From: Collinsella provencensis
GTDB taxonomy: Bacteria; Actinomycetota; Coriobacteriia; Coriobacteriales; Coriobacteriaceae
Length of the DNA: 64,000 bases
NCBI RefSeq assembly: GCF_900199705.1
Contig: NZ_LT904908.1
Location: 860,530-924,529, forward strand
Direction: 5' to 3'
The position numbers and the translations under genes are program-made. Below the pieces are notes generated by a model that saw nothing but the letters and a program-made list of their open reading frames with translations, ran no database searches and had not been told where the DNA came from. Below, one piece after another: positions 21,348 through 29,900 of the stretch. Each line of letters starts with the position of its first letter. The first letter of the stretch is position 1.

Positions 21348-23063
21348 CTATCCCAGCATAATCGCGTCGGCACCATCGATGCGAATATCCGCGTTGTAGA
21401 ACGCCGTGAAGGCCTCGATGGCATGCTCGACATCACGAGCGCCAGCTGTTTCATAGCTGGAATGCATGGCGAGCTGGGCGCAGCCAACATCCACGGCATG
21501 CACACTTACCTGCATGTTTGAGATGTTACCAAGCGTTGATCCACCCGCCATGTCACTGCGATTGGCAAACGACTGATACGGCACACCAGCATCATCGAGG
21601 ACGGACATCAGTGCCGCACGGCTCAATGCATCGGTGCAGTAATGCTGGTTGGCAGCCTCTTTAATCACAAGGCCCCCGTTCATGCGAGGACGGTTGAGCG
21701 AGTCGGCAAGGTCGGGATGAGCGGGGTGCACAGCATGGGCGTTGTCGCAGCTCACGAGCATCGAGGCGGCAAACGCGCGACGCAAATCCTCGTCCGTATA
21801 GCCAAGGCTGGCATTGACGCGGCTAAGCACGTCATACAGGAATGTCGACGCGGCGCCCTGCTTGGTCTCGGAACCGACCTCTTCGTTGTCGAAACACGCA
21901 TATACCGCAATGTCATTCGACGTTTGATTCGTCTTGGAAAACGCACGGCCAGGTTTCATGGGTGCCGTGGCATGCGCAAGAAATGCCTTGAGCGAGGTGA
22001 ACGCGCACATAAGGTCATCGAGTTTGGGAGAGCTCACGAACTCGTTCGTCGCACCCCACACGCAGGGGTTTTGACGATTAACCAAAACGAGCTCATGCGA
22101 GACGATCTGACTGGGATCGATATCGAGGGCATCGGCCAAGATGACATTCAGCGAACCCGCAGACAAGTCTCCGGCTGAAATAATCGGAAGCAAATCGCTC
22201 GCACGATTGGGTGAAAAGCCGTCGTTGACGCTGCGGTTCATATGGATGGCGAGACTTGGGATGAGGGCAACGTCGCGGTTGAGTGCCACCAACCTGCTCT
22301 CGATACGCGAACCATCGCGCACCAACACACGGCCCGCCAAAGACAAGGGGCGATCGAACCAGGTGTAATCGATCATGCCACCGTAAGCCTCGGTGTCGAG
22401 ACGCAGATAGCCATCCTGATTGTCGAGCTCACAAGCGCTTTTCAGCTTGAATGTGGGTGAATCGGAATGAGACGCCGTGAGTTTAAAGCTGTAGGGCACA
22501 CCCGTCGATTTTGCGCGAGCAAGCTGGAGCCCGCGCTTCGCACGCCCGACCTGATCGCCCACACTCCACGCGACGACACTCGATCCGTTGCGCTGTGTGT
22601 AGTACCGCCCACCAGGCTTTACATTCCATGCAGCATTCTCGGGCACATAAGCAAATCCCGCCGCATCAAGGCGCTTGCGAATCGCCGCAACCGCGTGGAA
22701 AGGACTCGGGCTTTCCTGGATAAACGCGATAAGTTCCTCGGCGGGGGCATCAAGCGCATCTTCTTCGGCGAAATCGTCGCTTTCTATCGAAACTGACTTG
22801 GGAACGGAACCAACGGCGTCAACGGATTTCGCAGGGGCAGGGGCGATATTATCGATGGAACCAAAATCGGTACCTTGAACGGTCCTTGGCGTTTGCGTTC
22901 GCGCCGGGCGCGAGTCGGCGCTGGAACCAAAATCAGCGCTCTGAGTAGATTCAAGCCCACCTGCCGAATCCCCCGCAGAAACAGCTCCAATTGCTTGTTT
23001 ATCCGCTTGCTCCTCGCCCATTTCGAGCTCTTCGCCGTCGGTCGCTTTCTTCCCAAACAGCAT
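21348..23063 (-). CDS. M18 family aminopeptidase with a long disordered N-terminal extension
   Basis: A zinc aminopeptidase of the M18 family (ApeA/PepC/DAP type), which removes N-terminal residues in the cytoplasm. The catalytic part starts near residue 105 (PAEELIAFIQESPSPFHA) and holds the metal motifs SHSDSP, FDNEEVGS and SCDNAHAVHPAHP, with a C-terminal MAGGSTLGNI. The first 100 residues are Ser/Ala/Asp-rich and contain two related ADFGSS/TDFGSI segments that are also related at DNA level; M18 enzymes do not normally have this. The ATG follows AAAGGCGGG. An internal start near residue 95 cannot be excluded but has no better ribosome site. Confidence 0.87.
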   Translation of the reverse strand: MLFGKKATDGEELEMGEEQADKQAIGAVSAGDSAGGLESTQSADFGSSADSRPARTQTPRTVQGTDFGSIDNIAPAPAKSVDAVGSVPKSVSIESDDFAEEDALDAPAEELIAFIQESPSPFHAVAAIRKRLDAAGFAYVPENAAWNVKPGGRYYTQRNGSSVVAWSVGDQVGRAKRGLQLARAKSTGVPYSFKLTASHSDSPTFKLKSACELDNQDGYLRLDTEAYGGMIDYTWFDRPLSLAGRVLVRDGSRIESRLVALNRDVALIPSLAIHMNRSVNDGFSPNRASDLLPIISAGDLSAGSLNVILADALDIDPSQIVSHELVLVNRQNPCVWGATNEFVSSPKLDDLMCAFTSLKAFLAHATAPMKPGRAFSKTNQTSNDIAVYACFDNEEVGSETKQGAASTFLYDVLSRVNASLGYTDEDLRRAFAASMLVSCDNAHAVHPAHPDLADSLNRPRMNGGLVIKEAANQHYCTDALSRAALMSVLDDAGVPYQSFANRSDMAGGSTLGNISNMQVSVHAVDVGCAQLAMHSSYETAGARDVEHAIEAFTAFYNADIRIDGADAIMLG

Positions 23064-23422
23064 GGGGACCCGCCTTTCTTAGATGACCATCGACGCACTC
23101 CGCCCCCCGCCTACCGCTGTCGTGCCCGGCAACTAAACTCACCGGACCATTTTGCTGGTAGAAGCGGGGGGCGAACTACGATTTGTCGTTTCGCTAGGTC
23201 CCTTATACCCTCTTGTGTTTTAGAATTCTCACGGAAATTTTCACGGGCGGCATCCTTGCAAACATAACTCCGCTCTGCCGGTCCCGCTATCAACGCAAGT
23301 CAAGACAGCAGCAACTCTTCGGGCGAAGCCCCGTCTCGCCGCTCCGCCATCGAAACGTTGAGACACCGGAGTTTTGACGAAGCGCCAGCCTGCAACCTTG
23401 TGTTCCCGTCCCATCTATTCCG
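23064..23422. other. 359-bp gap with a GC-rich stem and an echo of the AKR 3' end
   Basis: CGCCCCCCGC (23101-23110) and GCGGGGGGCG (23164-23173) are perfect inverted arms of an extended imperfect hairpin. A TATAAG -10-like box on the minus strand (about 23205) may drive the aminopeptidase. At 23351-23364 lies a near copy of the last codons of the aldo/keto reductase gene, 76 bp downstream of the original. No gene is seen. Confidence 0.55.
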
Positions 23423-24451
23423 TTATCGAAGCGTTGAGACAAGCTTGGGCGTAGTGGTGCCCGCCAGGGGCTTTTCGCCCGGACGCGCCTGCGGACCGAC
23501 TAGTTCATGGGCAACATACAGTTCCTCGAGATAGGCGAGCTCCTCATCGCTCAACGACACATCGAGTGCCGCCACGGCCTCATCCACACGCTCCGGTTTA
23601 GAACAGCCGACGATGGGTGCCTCGACACCACGCGCCCAATGCCATGCCAGGGCAATCTGCGCCATCGACACACCATGGCGCTCAGCCAGCTCGGCCACGC
23701 GCGCGATGATGGGCATGTCCATCGCCTCGGCAGCATCGTATTTATTGCGCATGGTTGAGTCCGTCGTGCTTCGCTTGCTGTCCGAATTCCACGTGGAACG
23801 GCACAGATGACCAGAAGCCATGGGACTGTAAGGCGTGAGCGCCATGTCAAACTGGCGGCACACGGGGATCAGCTCGCGCTCGTCCTCTCGATAGAGCAGG
23901 TTGTAGTGGTTCTGCATACTCGTGAACGTCGTCCAGCCGTTCTGCTGGGCAACATGCTGCATGTTGTGCAGCTGGTAAGCGTACATGGCACTTGCGCCGA
24001 GCGCACGCACCTTACCTGCGCGAACCAAAGCATCAAGCGCCTCCATGGTCTCCTCGATGGGCGTACCGTAGTCGAAGCGATGGATGATGTACAAATCGAG
24101 GTAATCCGTGCCCAGACGTTTGAGCGTACTCTCGATTTCCCGATTAATGGCCTCGCGCGACAGATGTCCCTCATTGAAGAACACCTTGCTTGCGAGCACG
24201 ACGTCCTCACGACGCACGCCCAAATTGCGCAGGGCGGCACCGATGTACTCCTCACTCGTGCCAAACGCGTAACAGTTCGCGGTATCGATGAAGTTGATGC
24301 CAAGCTCAAGCGCACGTTTGATAACGCCCTTCGTACCTGCGGCATCGAGCGTCCACTGATGGAAATCAGGGCTCGCCTCACCAAAGCTCATGCCACCGAT
24401 GCATATGGGAGAGATAGTGATTCCGGAATGACCCAAGGTCGTATAGCGCAT
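23423..24451 (-). CDS. Aldo/keto reductase
   Basis: A 342-residue NADPH-dependent oxidoreductase with a TIM-barrel fold. It has the Asp-Tyr pair in FIDTANCYAFGTSEE, the catalytic Lys in VLASKV and His in YIIHRFDYG, and is close to the YajO/IolS/Tas-like subgroup. It reduces aldehydes or ketones; the substrate is unknown. The ATG at 24451 follows AAAGGA. It lies 103 bp downstream of the flavodoxin gene on the same strand, so the MerR-type promoter at 25071-25101 may drive both. The end of the gene is echoed 76 bp downstream. Confidence 0.87.
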   Translation of the reverse strand: MRYTTLGHSGITISPICIGGMSFGEASPDFHQWTLDAAGTKGVIKRALELGINFIDTANCYAFGTSEEYIGAALRNLGVRREDVVLASKVFFNEGHLSREAINREIESTLKRLGTDYLDLYIIHRFDYGTPIEETMEALDALVRAGKVRALGASAMYAYQLHNMQHVAQQNGWTTFTSMQNHYNLLYREDERELIPVCRQFDMALTPYSPMASGHLCRSTWNSDSKRSTTDSTMRNKYDAAEAMDMPIIARVAELAERHGVSMAQIALAWHWARGVEAPIVGCSKPERVDEAVAALDVSLSDEELAYLEELYVAHELVGPQARPGEKPLAGTTTPKLVSTLR

Positions 24452-24554
24452 GTCAATCCTTTCACGCGGTCGTGATAGCTTGTCAATCGTCTTGCCTCGT
24501 TTTCCCCGCATTCGAAGGCGCGTTCAAGCCTCCAAACGAAGGTGCTCCAAGCAG

Positions 24555-25028
24555 TTAGAACAGGCTCTTTACCCACGTGGTAAGCTCTGCCTCCGACACA
24601 CGGGCATTCAAAAGCTTTGCCGCGACCCAATGGGCACCCGGCGCAGACGGCTCGAGGTCGCGCTGCGTTTTGCCCATGCCCGAGCCGCCCGACGTGGCAA
24701 ACAGCACGACGCGTTTACCGGAGAAGTCACCCTCCTCCAAAAACGTCTTGATAATGTGCGGAGCGGTGTACCACCAAATGGGGAATCCGATGTACACCGT
24801 GTCATACTCTGCCAGGTTATCTGGCATGCCCGCAATCTCTGGACGCGAAGCCGGGTCGTTTGACTCGATGGAACTGCGACTGCGCTTATTGGTCCAATCC
24901 AAGTCTGCATTCGTATAGGGAACCTGGGGTGCGATTTCGAACAGATCGGCCTGAGCCGCCTGAGCCAAACGCTCCGCCACGCCCCTCGTCACGCCACTTG
25001 CCGAGAAAAATGCCACGAGATTCTTCAT
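24555..25028 (-). CDS. Flavodoxin
   Basis: A 157-residue flavodoxin with the FMN phosphate loop FFSASGVTRGVAERLA near the N-terminus, GFPIWWYTAPHIIKTFLE in the middle and FATSGGSGMGKT near 110, which are typical of the flavodoxins found beside AKR and MerR genes. It carries low-potential electrons in the cytoplasm. The ATG at 25028 follows AGGAGG. Its promoter is of the MerR-controlled kind with a 19-bp spacer (25071-25101), and the merR gene is divergent. Confidence 0.87.
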   Translation of the reverse strand: MKNLVAFFSASGVTRGVAERLAQAAQADLFEIAPQVPYTNADLDWTNKRSRSSIESNDPASRPEIAGMPDNLAEYDTVYIGFPIWWYTAPHIIKTFLEEGDFSGKRVVLFATSGGSGMGKTQRDLEPSAPGAHWVAAKLLNARVSEAELTTWVKSLF

Positions 25029-25070
25029 GATGCTTCCTCCTGTTACTGCATCGACACGGTTGTCGCCCAT

Positions 25071-25101
25071 ATCGTATTCCCTGGAGTCAGCTCCAACTCA
25101 A
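25071..25101 (-). promoter_or_regulatory. MerR-type promoter of the flavodoxin gene
   Basis: Minus strand: -35 TTGAGT (25101-25096), 19-bp spacer with the dyad TGGAGCTGACTCCA, -10 TACGAT (25076-25071). An overlong 19-bp spacer carrying the operator dyad is the hallmark of promoters activated by DNA twisting by MerR proteins. Confidence 0.8.
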
Positions 25102-25123
25102 GAACTTTTTTCGCATGCATCTC

Positions 25124-25154
25124 TTGCCTTTGAGTCCGCTCAAAGGGTTACGAT
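25124..25154 (+). promoter_or_regulatory. MerR-type promoter of the merR gene itself
   Basis: Plus strand: -35 TTGCCT (25124-25129), 19-bp spacer with the dyad TTTGAGTCCGCTCAAA, -10 TACGAT (25149-25154). The half sites (GAG/CTC) and GGG tail match the two other MerR-type promoters nearby, so autoregulation is likely. Confidence 0.65.
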
Positions 25155-25207
25155 ACTCCTGTTTGCAGACCACGAAACCCCTGCACGCATCCCTCAAGGA
25201 GGCACCC

Positions 25208-25576
25208 ATGCGCATTGCGGAAGTTGTTGAACAGTACGACATCAGCGCGGACACCCTGCGCTACTACGAGCGCATTGGACTTTTGCGCCCGGTCAAACGC
25301 AACGCGAGCGGCGTTCGCGATTACGGCGAAGAAGACTGTGCCCGCATCTCGTTTGTGAAATGCATGCGCGGCGCCAACGTGTCCATCGAGGCACTTATCG
25401 AGTATATGCAGTTGTTTGACGAGGGCGACTCAACGCTTGAGGCACGCAAAGCCATCCTCATTGAGCAACGCGTCGAAGCGCAAAAGCGCCTTGATAAAAT
25501 CCAGGCGGGACTTGACCGCCTGGATTACAAAATCGCCCATTACGACGAGCTCATTGCCAAGCGGGAGCAAAAGTAG
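25208..25576 (+). CDS. MerR family transcriptional regulator, AdhR-like
   Basis: A 122-residue regulator: winged helix-turn-helix in residues 1-70 (MRIAEVVEQYDISADTLRYY, then ERIGLLRP) and a C-terminal antiparallel coiled coil (about 78-118) for dimerisation. It lacks the metal-binding Cys cluster of MerR/CueR, and resembles AdhR/YfmP-type regulators that respond to reactive aldehydes. The ATG follows AGGAGG. It probably activates three promoters with 19-bp spacers: its own, that of flavodoxin (and AKR), and that of the CMD-cupin gene. An aldehyde or electrophile signal is inferred from family and targets. Confidence 0.87.
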   Translation: MRIAEVVEQYDISADTLRYYERIGLLRPVKRNASGVRDYGEEDCARISFVKCMRGANVSIEALIEYMQLFDEGDSTLEARKAILIEQRVEAQKRLDKIQAGLDRLDYKIAHYDELIAKREQK

Positions 25577-25648
25577 GGCGCGACCTTTGCGCGATCGCGC
25601 CCTACCCTTGCGTTGTATCGTGATGTGCTGGCTCTGTGTAGAAGTGCG

Positions 25649-26395
25649 CTATTCCTGCGGATACGCATCGTCCTCCACCGGCTCGAGCCACTCGTTGGAG
25701 CAGCCCTCTCCCGGAACCTCAAACGCGATGTGCGCAAACCACGTATTGGCAGCAGCGCCGTGCCAGTGCTTCACGCCTGGGGCGATATACACCACGGAAC
25801 CCGGCGTGAGCTCCTGCGGTTCCTTACCCCACTCCTGATACCAACCACGACCGTCGGTACAGATGAGCATCTGACCGCCACCCTGCGTGGCATGGTGGAT
25901 GTGCCAGTTGTTGCGGCATCCCGGTTCGAATGTGACATTCGATATGCCAATGCCCTGCGTTTTGGGATCGGTGAGCGGATTGAGGTAGGAGTTGCCCTTG
26001 AAGTACTGGGCATATGCGCTGTTGAACGTACCGACGCCGAACATGGGGGCAAAGTCGACCTCGTCCTCGGGAGCCTCGGCGCCGTACACCTTCACCGCCA
26101 TACGGAACGCCGCCCATGCGTTGGGCCAACCCGCGTAAAACGCCACATGGGTCAGGATCTCTGCCATTTCGGTACGCGTCACGCCGTTTTCCTTGGCGGA
26201 GATGAGGTGGTACTCAAACGAGCTGTCTACCAGGCCCTTGGCCACGAGCGTCGTCACCGTGACAATCGAGCGCAGCTTGGGGCTGAGCTTGTCCTCGCGC
26301 GACCAAACTTCACCGAACAATACGTCGTCATTGAGCTCTGCGAACTTGGGCGCAAAACCGCCCAGCTGGGTACGACCCGCTGTCTGCTTCACCAT
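25649..26395 (-). CDS. Carboxymuconolactone decarboxylase-cupin fusion protein
   Basis: A 248-residue two-domain protein. Residues about 1-110 form an AhpD-like CMD domain (RSIVTVTTLVAKG, then THVAFYAGWPNAWAA), here without the Cys-x-x-Cys/His peroxidase pair. Residues about 125-240 form a cupin with the metal-binding motif GCRNNWHIHHATQGGGQ and a second motif ending PGVKHWHGA. Such fusions are common next to MerR and AKR genes in anaerobes and are thought to act in redox or electrophile stress, but no reaction is proven. Expression probably depends on the MerR-type promoter at 26477-26507. Confidence 0.85.
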   Translation of the reverse strand: MVKQTAGRTQLGGFAPKFAELNDDVLFGEVWSREDKLSPKLRSIVTVTTLVAKGLVDSSFEYHLISAKENGVTRTEMAEILTHVAFYAGWPNAWAAFRMAVKVYGAEAPEDEVDFAPMFGVGTFNSAYAQYFKGNSYLNPLTDPKTQGIGISNVTFEPGCRNNWHIHHATQGGGQMLICTDGRGWYQEWGKEPQELTPGSVVYIAPGVKHWHGAAANTWFAHIAFEVPGEGCSNEWLEPVEDDAYPQE

Positions 26396-26476
26396 AGATA
26401 CTCCCTTTCAACATGCACCGTTTACCGCCTTGTGAATGCGTGGGCAAACGTGGTGCCTTTTCTTGGATCGTGTTTC

Positions 26477-26507
26477 ACCTTAAACCCTGGAGTCAGCTCC
26501 AAGACAA
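26477..26507 (-). promoter_or_regulatory. MerR-type promoter of the CMD-cupin gene
   Basis: Minus strand: -35 TTGTCT (26507-26502), 19-bp spacer with the dyad TGGAGCTGACTCCA identical to that of the flavodoxin promoter, -10 TAAGGT (26482-26477). TAAGGT is the same -10 as in the classical mer promoter. Confidence 0.8.
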
Positions 26508-26561
26508 GCGTTTTGCTATACTTTTTTCAACCTCAACAAGGTTTTGGTTTGGGAGGAATCC

Positions 26562-27290
26562 ATGAAACGATTTGTCACCGAAGACTCTTTTTGGAATCTG
26601 TTCCCCGGCGCTTCTTTTGGCGTCGTTGTCGCGCAAAACATGAAGTCGCCTGACGAAGTTGATCAAGAAGCTGTCGCCGAGATTGGCCGCCTACTTGACC
26701 GCGCCAACACACAAGCCGAAAAACACTTCGAGAGCAACACCCTCTCCGAAAACGCACCTGTTCGCGTCTGGCGCCAGGCTTATCAGCAATTCAAAACGAA
26801 GCGTGGTGCTCGTTGCTCCATCGAAAACCTGCTCAAGCGCGTGCTCAAGGGCAATCCCGTGGGTTCCATCTCCCCTTCTGTGGATATCTACAACACCGTG
26901 TCGCTCCGCTATGCCCTGCCCCTCGGCGGCGAGGACATCGACACGTTCGAAGGCGACCTGCGTCTGACCATCACCGAGGGCGGCGATGCGTTTATTCCCT
27001 TGGGCGAAAATGCCGAGAACGATCCGACTCTGCCGGGTGAGCTTTGCTACGTGGACGATGCCGGTGCCGTGTGCCGCTGCTGGAACTGGCGCGATGGCGT
27101 CCGCACAGCGCTTACCGATGCCACGCGCAACGCGTTCCTCATCGTCGAGTGCGTTGACCCAGAGCGCGTTGAGGACTGCCGTGCCGCAACCGATGAGCTG
27201 GCCTCGATGGTCGAGAAGTACCTCGGCGCGACGATCGCCGTTAAGGAGCTCGTCACGAGCGAGAACCGTGTGGTCGTTATCGAGGGGTAA
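26562..27290 (+). CDS. B3/B4 tRNA-binding domain protein
   Basis: A 242-residue stand-alone B3/B4 domain (the editing-module fold of phenylalanyl-tRNA synthetase beta). Conserved stretches are APVRVWRQAYQQFKTK, RCSIENLLKRV, ISPSVDIYNTVSLRYALPLGGED and CRCWNWRDG. Free-standing members may deacylate mischarged tRNA or bind amino-acid-like ligands; this is not established. The ATG at 26562 follows GGGAGGAA. It is divergent from the CMD-cupin gene. An 89-bp inverted-repeat element follows its stop. Confidence 0.85.
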   Translation: MKRFVTEDSFWNLFPGASFGVVVAQNMKSPDEVDQEAVAEIGRLLDRANTQAEKHFESNTLSENAPVRVWRQAYQQFKTKRGARCSIENLLKRVLKGNPVGSISPSVDIYNTVSLRYALPLGGEDIDTFEGDLRLTITEGGDAFIPLGENAENDPTLPGELCYVDDAGAVCRCWNWRDGVRTALTDATRNAFLIVECVDPERVEDCRAATDELASMVEKYLGATIAVKELVTSENRVVVIEG

Positions 27291-27300
27291 AAGCACCTCG

Positions 27301-27389
27301 CGCAAAATCGAACCGAATACGTCACCCTCAGCGCTCATTTTCCCTGGATTTTGTCGAACGTAAGTCACGAATTCGGTTCAATTTTCGCG
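27301..27389. repeat. Inverted-repeat element, copy 1 (GAATTCGGTTCAATT arms)
   Basis: Left arm 27301-27325 (core ATCGAACCGAATACG) and right arm 27364-27389 (core CGAATTCGGTTCAATT) are near-perfect complements around a 38-bp loop. It lies in the convergent gap between the B3/B4 and C26 peptidase genes. A related element is at 35287-35408. Confidence 0.75.
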
Positions 27390-27418
27390 ACCCTACGAGT
27401 ACACCGCCGCAATCCGGG

Positions 27419-28189
27419 CTACTCTTCACACGCGTTTTTACACGCGTCCACAAAGCCCCTCCAGAGCTTGAAATCCGTCTCAAGCGTACGCCACGTGTAC
27501 TCCGGATGCCATTGAACGCCCAGGCAGAAGGGCTCGCCCTCGACTTCGATCGCCTCGGGTATGCCATCGGTGGCCGCGGCGACCAGGCGAACGCCCTCGC
27601 CCAGCTTGTCCACGCAGCAATGATGGCTCGAGTTGACCTGGATCTCACCGCGCCAATTCAGGATGCGCGAGAGCAGCGATCCGTCCTCGACCACCACGGG
27701 ATGCGCGGGATCGTGCAGAATGGGCGCATGGCGCCAGTGCACCATACCGTCGGGAACGGGGCGACTCGGAACGTCCATGCATAGCGAGCCTCCGAGCACC
27801 ACGTTCAAGATCTGCATACCGCGGCAAGATGCGAACAGCGGCTTGTGCGCGGCAAGCGTCGCGCGGATCAGCTTCACCTCGAACGCGTCGCGCTCGTGGC
27901 ACAGCAGCTCTTCCGGGTATGGATCCTCATCGCCCCAAAGCGCCGGACTGACATCATGGCCTCCGGGAATCGCAATGCCGTCTGCCATATCAACGTAACG
28001 TTGAATAACCGCGTCATCGTCGGTAAACGACATCATCAACGGAACACCGCCCGCCGCGAGAATCGCCTCGAGAAACACCGTGGCAGAGGCGACCGACGGC
28101 GCCAGCTGCTCGGGCATCTCCAAGCATGGCTCGATGTTCTCCATGCGAGGAGCAATGAGAATCAAAGGTCGTCTGGAATCTTCCGTCAT
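27419..28189 (-). CDS. Gamma-glutamyl-gamma-aminobutyrate hydrolase family protein (peptidase C26)
   Basis: A 256-residue class I glutamine amidotransferase-like hydrolase. The nucleophile Cys is in FASCRGMQILNVVLGG near residue 120 and the His/Glu pair in VQWHPEYTW near residue 227. The family hydrolyses gamma-glutamyl amide bonds (PuuD, folate and peptide gamma-glutamyl hydrolases). It follows the ABC ATPase by 2 nt, its ribosome site AAGGGA lying inside that gene, so it is part of the amino acid transport operon. Import of a gamma-glutamyl compound followed by its hydrolysis is a reasonable reading but not proven. Confidence 0.87.
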   Translation of the reverse strand: MTEDSRRPLILIAPRMENIEPCLEMPEQLAPSVASATVFLEAILAAGGVPLMMSFTDDDAVIQRYVDMADGIAIPGGHDVSPALWGDEDPYPEELLCHERDAFEVKLIRATLAAHKPLFASCRGMQILNVVLGGSLCMDVPSRPVPDGMVHWRHAPILHDPAHPVVVEDGSLLSRILNWRGEIQVNSSHHCCVDKLGEGVRLVAAATDGIPEAIEVEGEPFCLGVQWHPEYTWRTLETDFKLWRGFVDACKNACEE

Positions 28190-28191
28190 GG

Positions 28192-28932
28192 CTAGTGTCC
28201 CTTAATTGAATCCAAGAAGTCGCGGGCACGGGCGCTCTTGGGATGGTCGAAGAACTCGTCTGGCGTGCCCTCCTCCACAATAGCGCCGTCGGCCATAAAG
28301 ACCACGCGATTTGCAACACGACGCGCAAAGTTCATCTCATGCGTCACCACGATCATGGTCATGCCCTGGCTCGCCAGATCGACCATGACGTCGAGCACCT
28401 CGTTGATCATCTCGGGGTCGAGCGCCGAAGTCGGCTCGTCGAACAGCATCGCCTTGGGATGCATGGCAAGCGAACGCGCGATGGCGACGCGCTGCTGCTG
28501 GCCGCCCGAGAGCTGCGCCGGCACCTTGTGCGCCTGCTCGGCGACGCCAACGCGGCCGAGCAGGTCCATGGCGCGTTTCTCCGCCTCGGCCTTGGGAACG
28601 CCCAACACGTCAATGGGTCCAAGCGTCACGTTGTCCAAAATGCTCATATGCGCGAACAGGTTGAAGCTCTGAAACACCATACCCAGCTCGGCGCGCATCG
28701 CCGCAAGCTCCTTGCCCTCCTCGGGCAGTGGCTCGCCGTCAATGAGGATCTCGCCGGAGTCGATCGTCTCCAAACGGTTAATCGTGCGGCACAGCGTCGA
28801 CTTGCCCGAGCCGGACGGGCCGATCACCACAACGACCTCGCCTTTATCTACGGCAAGGTTGACGTCCTTGAGTACATGCAGGTCGCCGTAGTGCTTGTCG
28901 ACGTGCTTCAGCTCGATGATAGGCTGAGTCAT
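28192..28932 (-). CDS. Polar amino acid ABC transporter, ATPase
   Basis: A 246-residue ABC ATPase of the GlnQ/GltL type. Walker A is [11 protein letters not shown], the Q-loop FQSFNLF, the signature [15 protein letters not shown], Walker [13 protein letters not shown] and the H-loop VVTHEM. It energises the two permeases encoded upstream. The ATG follows GGAGAG. A 119-bp gap with no features separates it from the permease gene. Confidence 0.92.
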   Translation of the reverse strand: MTQPIIELKHVDKHYGDLHVLKDVNLAVDKGEVVVVIGPSGSGKSTLCRTINRLETIDSGEILIDGEPLPEEGKELAAMRAELGMVFQSFNLFAHMSILDNVTLGPIDVLGVPKAEAEKRAMDLLGRVGVAEQAHKVPAQLSGGQQQRVAIARSLAMHPKAMLFDEPTSALDPEMINEVLDVMVDLASQGMTMIVVTHEMNFARRVANRVVFMADGAIVEEGTPDEFFDHPKSARARDFLDSIKGH

Positions 28933-29051
28933 GGTTCTCTCCGATCGAATACAAACTCGTCATGTCCGTCCAACATACGCGCACTCCACGTCCGACACCC
29001 GACAGAACACATGTCCCGCAGGATCGCACGGCGTGGCAAACCGCTTCACGT

Positions 29052-29900
29052 CTACGACGGATTGGTGCTCAGGCGGTCCACCACACGCGCGCCGGTCTTA
29101 TGGCTCACGTAAATCGACAGCTGGTTGATGGCGTAGTTGAGCAGGATGTAGATGATTGCCACCACAAAATACGTGCTCACAAGCGCGTCGTAGTTGGTAA
29201 TCAACACGCGCGCATTCTGCAGCATGTCAGGATAGCTCACAACGTAGGCTACCGTGGTGTCCTTCACCACTACGACGAGCTGCGAAATGAGCGAGGGGAT
29301 CACGTAACGAATCGCCTGCGGCAGCACGATCTTGATCATGACGCGGAAGGGACGCATGCCCAGCGCAAGGGCAGCCTCGGTCTGACCGCGTGGCACGGCA
29401 TTGACGCCTGCGCGCAGCACCTCGGCCAGCACGCCTGAAGCCGCAAGAGCGACCGGCAGCGTGATCATCCAGAACGACGACATCTTGATGCCGTACTGCG
29501 GTACTACCAAAAAGAAGAAGTAGATGAGCAGCAGGCTCGGAACGCCGCGGAAGAAGTCCGTGATGATGCGGCAAACCGCCGCAAGCCAACGAATGCCGCT
29601 CGTACGTCCCAGCATCAAAAACATGCCGAGCGCCAGCGCGATGGCACCAGCGGTGAGGGCGACGGTCATCGTGCCGCGCAGGCCCGCCATCAGATATCGC
29701 CACGTGCTTCCCCACGTAAAGAACGACCAGTAGCGCGGATTGAGCTGACCGGTCTTCCAGAATTGGTAGATCACCAAACCCAGCAGGGCTGCTACCAGCA
29801 CCGATGTGATGGCCGTGCCGATGCGGATCTTCGCGCGCGTTTTGGGGCCAGGAGCCTCGTAGAGCGCATCGCGCATGCTCATGGTTGCGTGTGCACTCAT
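29052..29900 (-). CDS. Polar amino acid ABC transporter, permease 2
   Basis: A 282-residue His/Glu/Gln/Arg-type permease. After an N-terminal cytoplasmic stretch and a first helix, the permease core (about residues 65-260) carries the EAA loop LRAGVNAVPRGQTEAALALGMRPF that contacts the ATPase. Its ATG overlaps the stop of permease 1 by 4 bp, and the two should form a heterodimer. The family covers glutamate/glutamine, arginine and cystine systems; the substrate cannot be fixed. Confidence 0.9.
   Translation of the reverse strand: MSAHATMSMRDALYEAPGPKTRAKIRIGTAITSVLVAALLGLVIYQFWKTGQLNPRYWSFFTWGSTWRYLMAGLRGTMTVALTAGAIALALGMFLMLGRTSGIRWLAAVCRIITDFFRGVPSLLLIYFFFLVVPQYGIKMSSFWMITLPVALAASGVLAEVLRAGVNAVPRGQTEAALALGMRPFRVMIKIVLPQAIRYVIPSLISQLVVVVKDTTVAYVVSYPDMLQNARVLITNYDALVSTYFVVAIIYILLNYAINQLSIYVSHKTGARVVDRLSTNPS

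Noticed and set aside
26562-27290. Fragment of phenylalanyl-tRNA synthetase beta chain
   Set aside because: The B3/B4 domain is complete, has its own ribosome site and stop, and matches free-standing family members.
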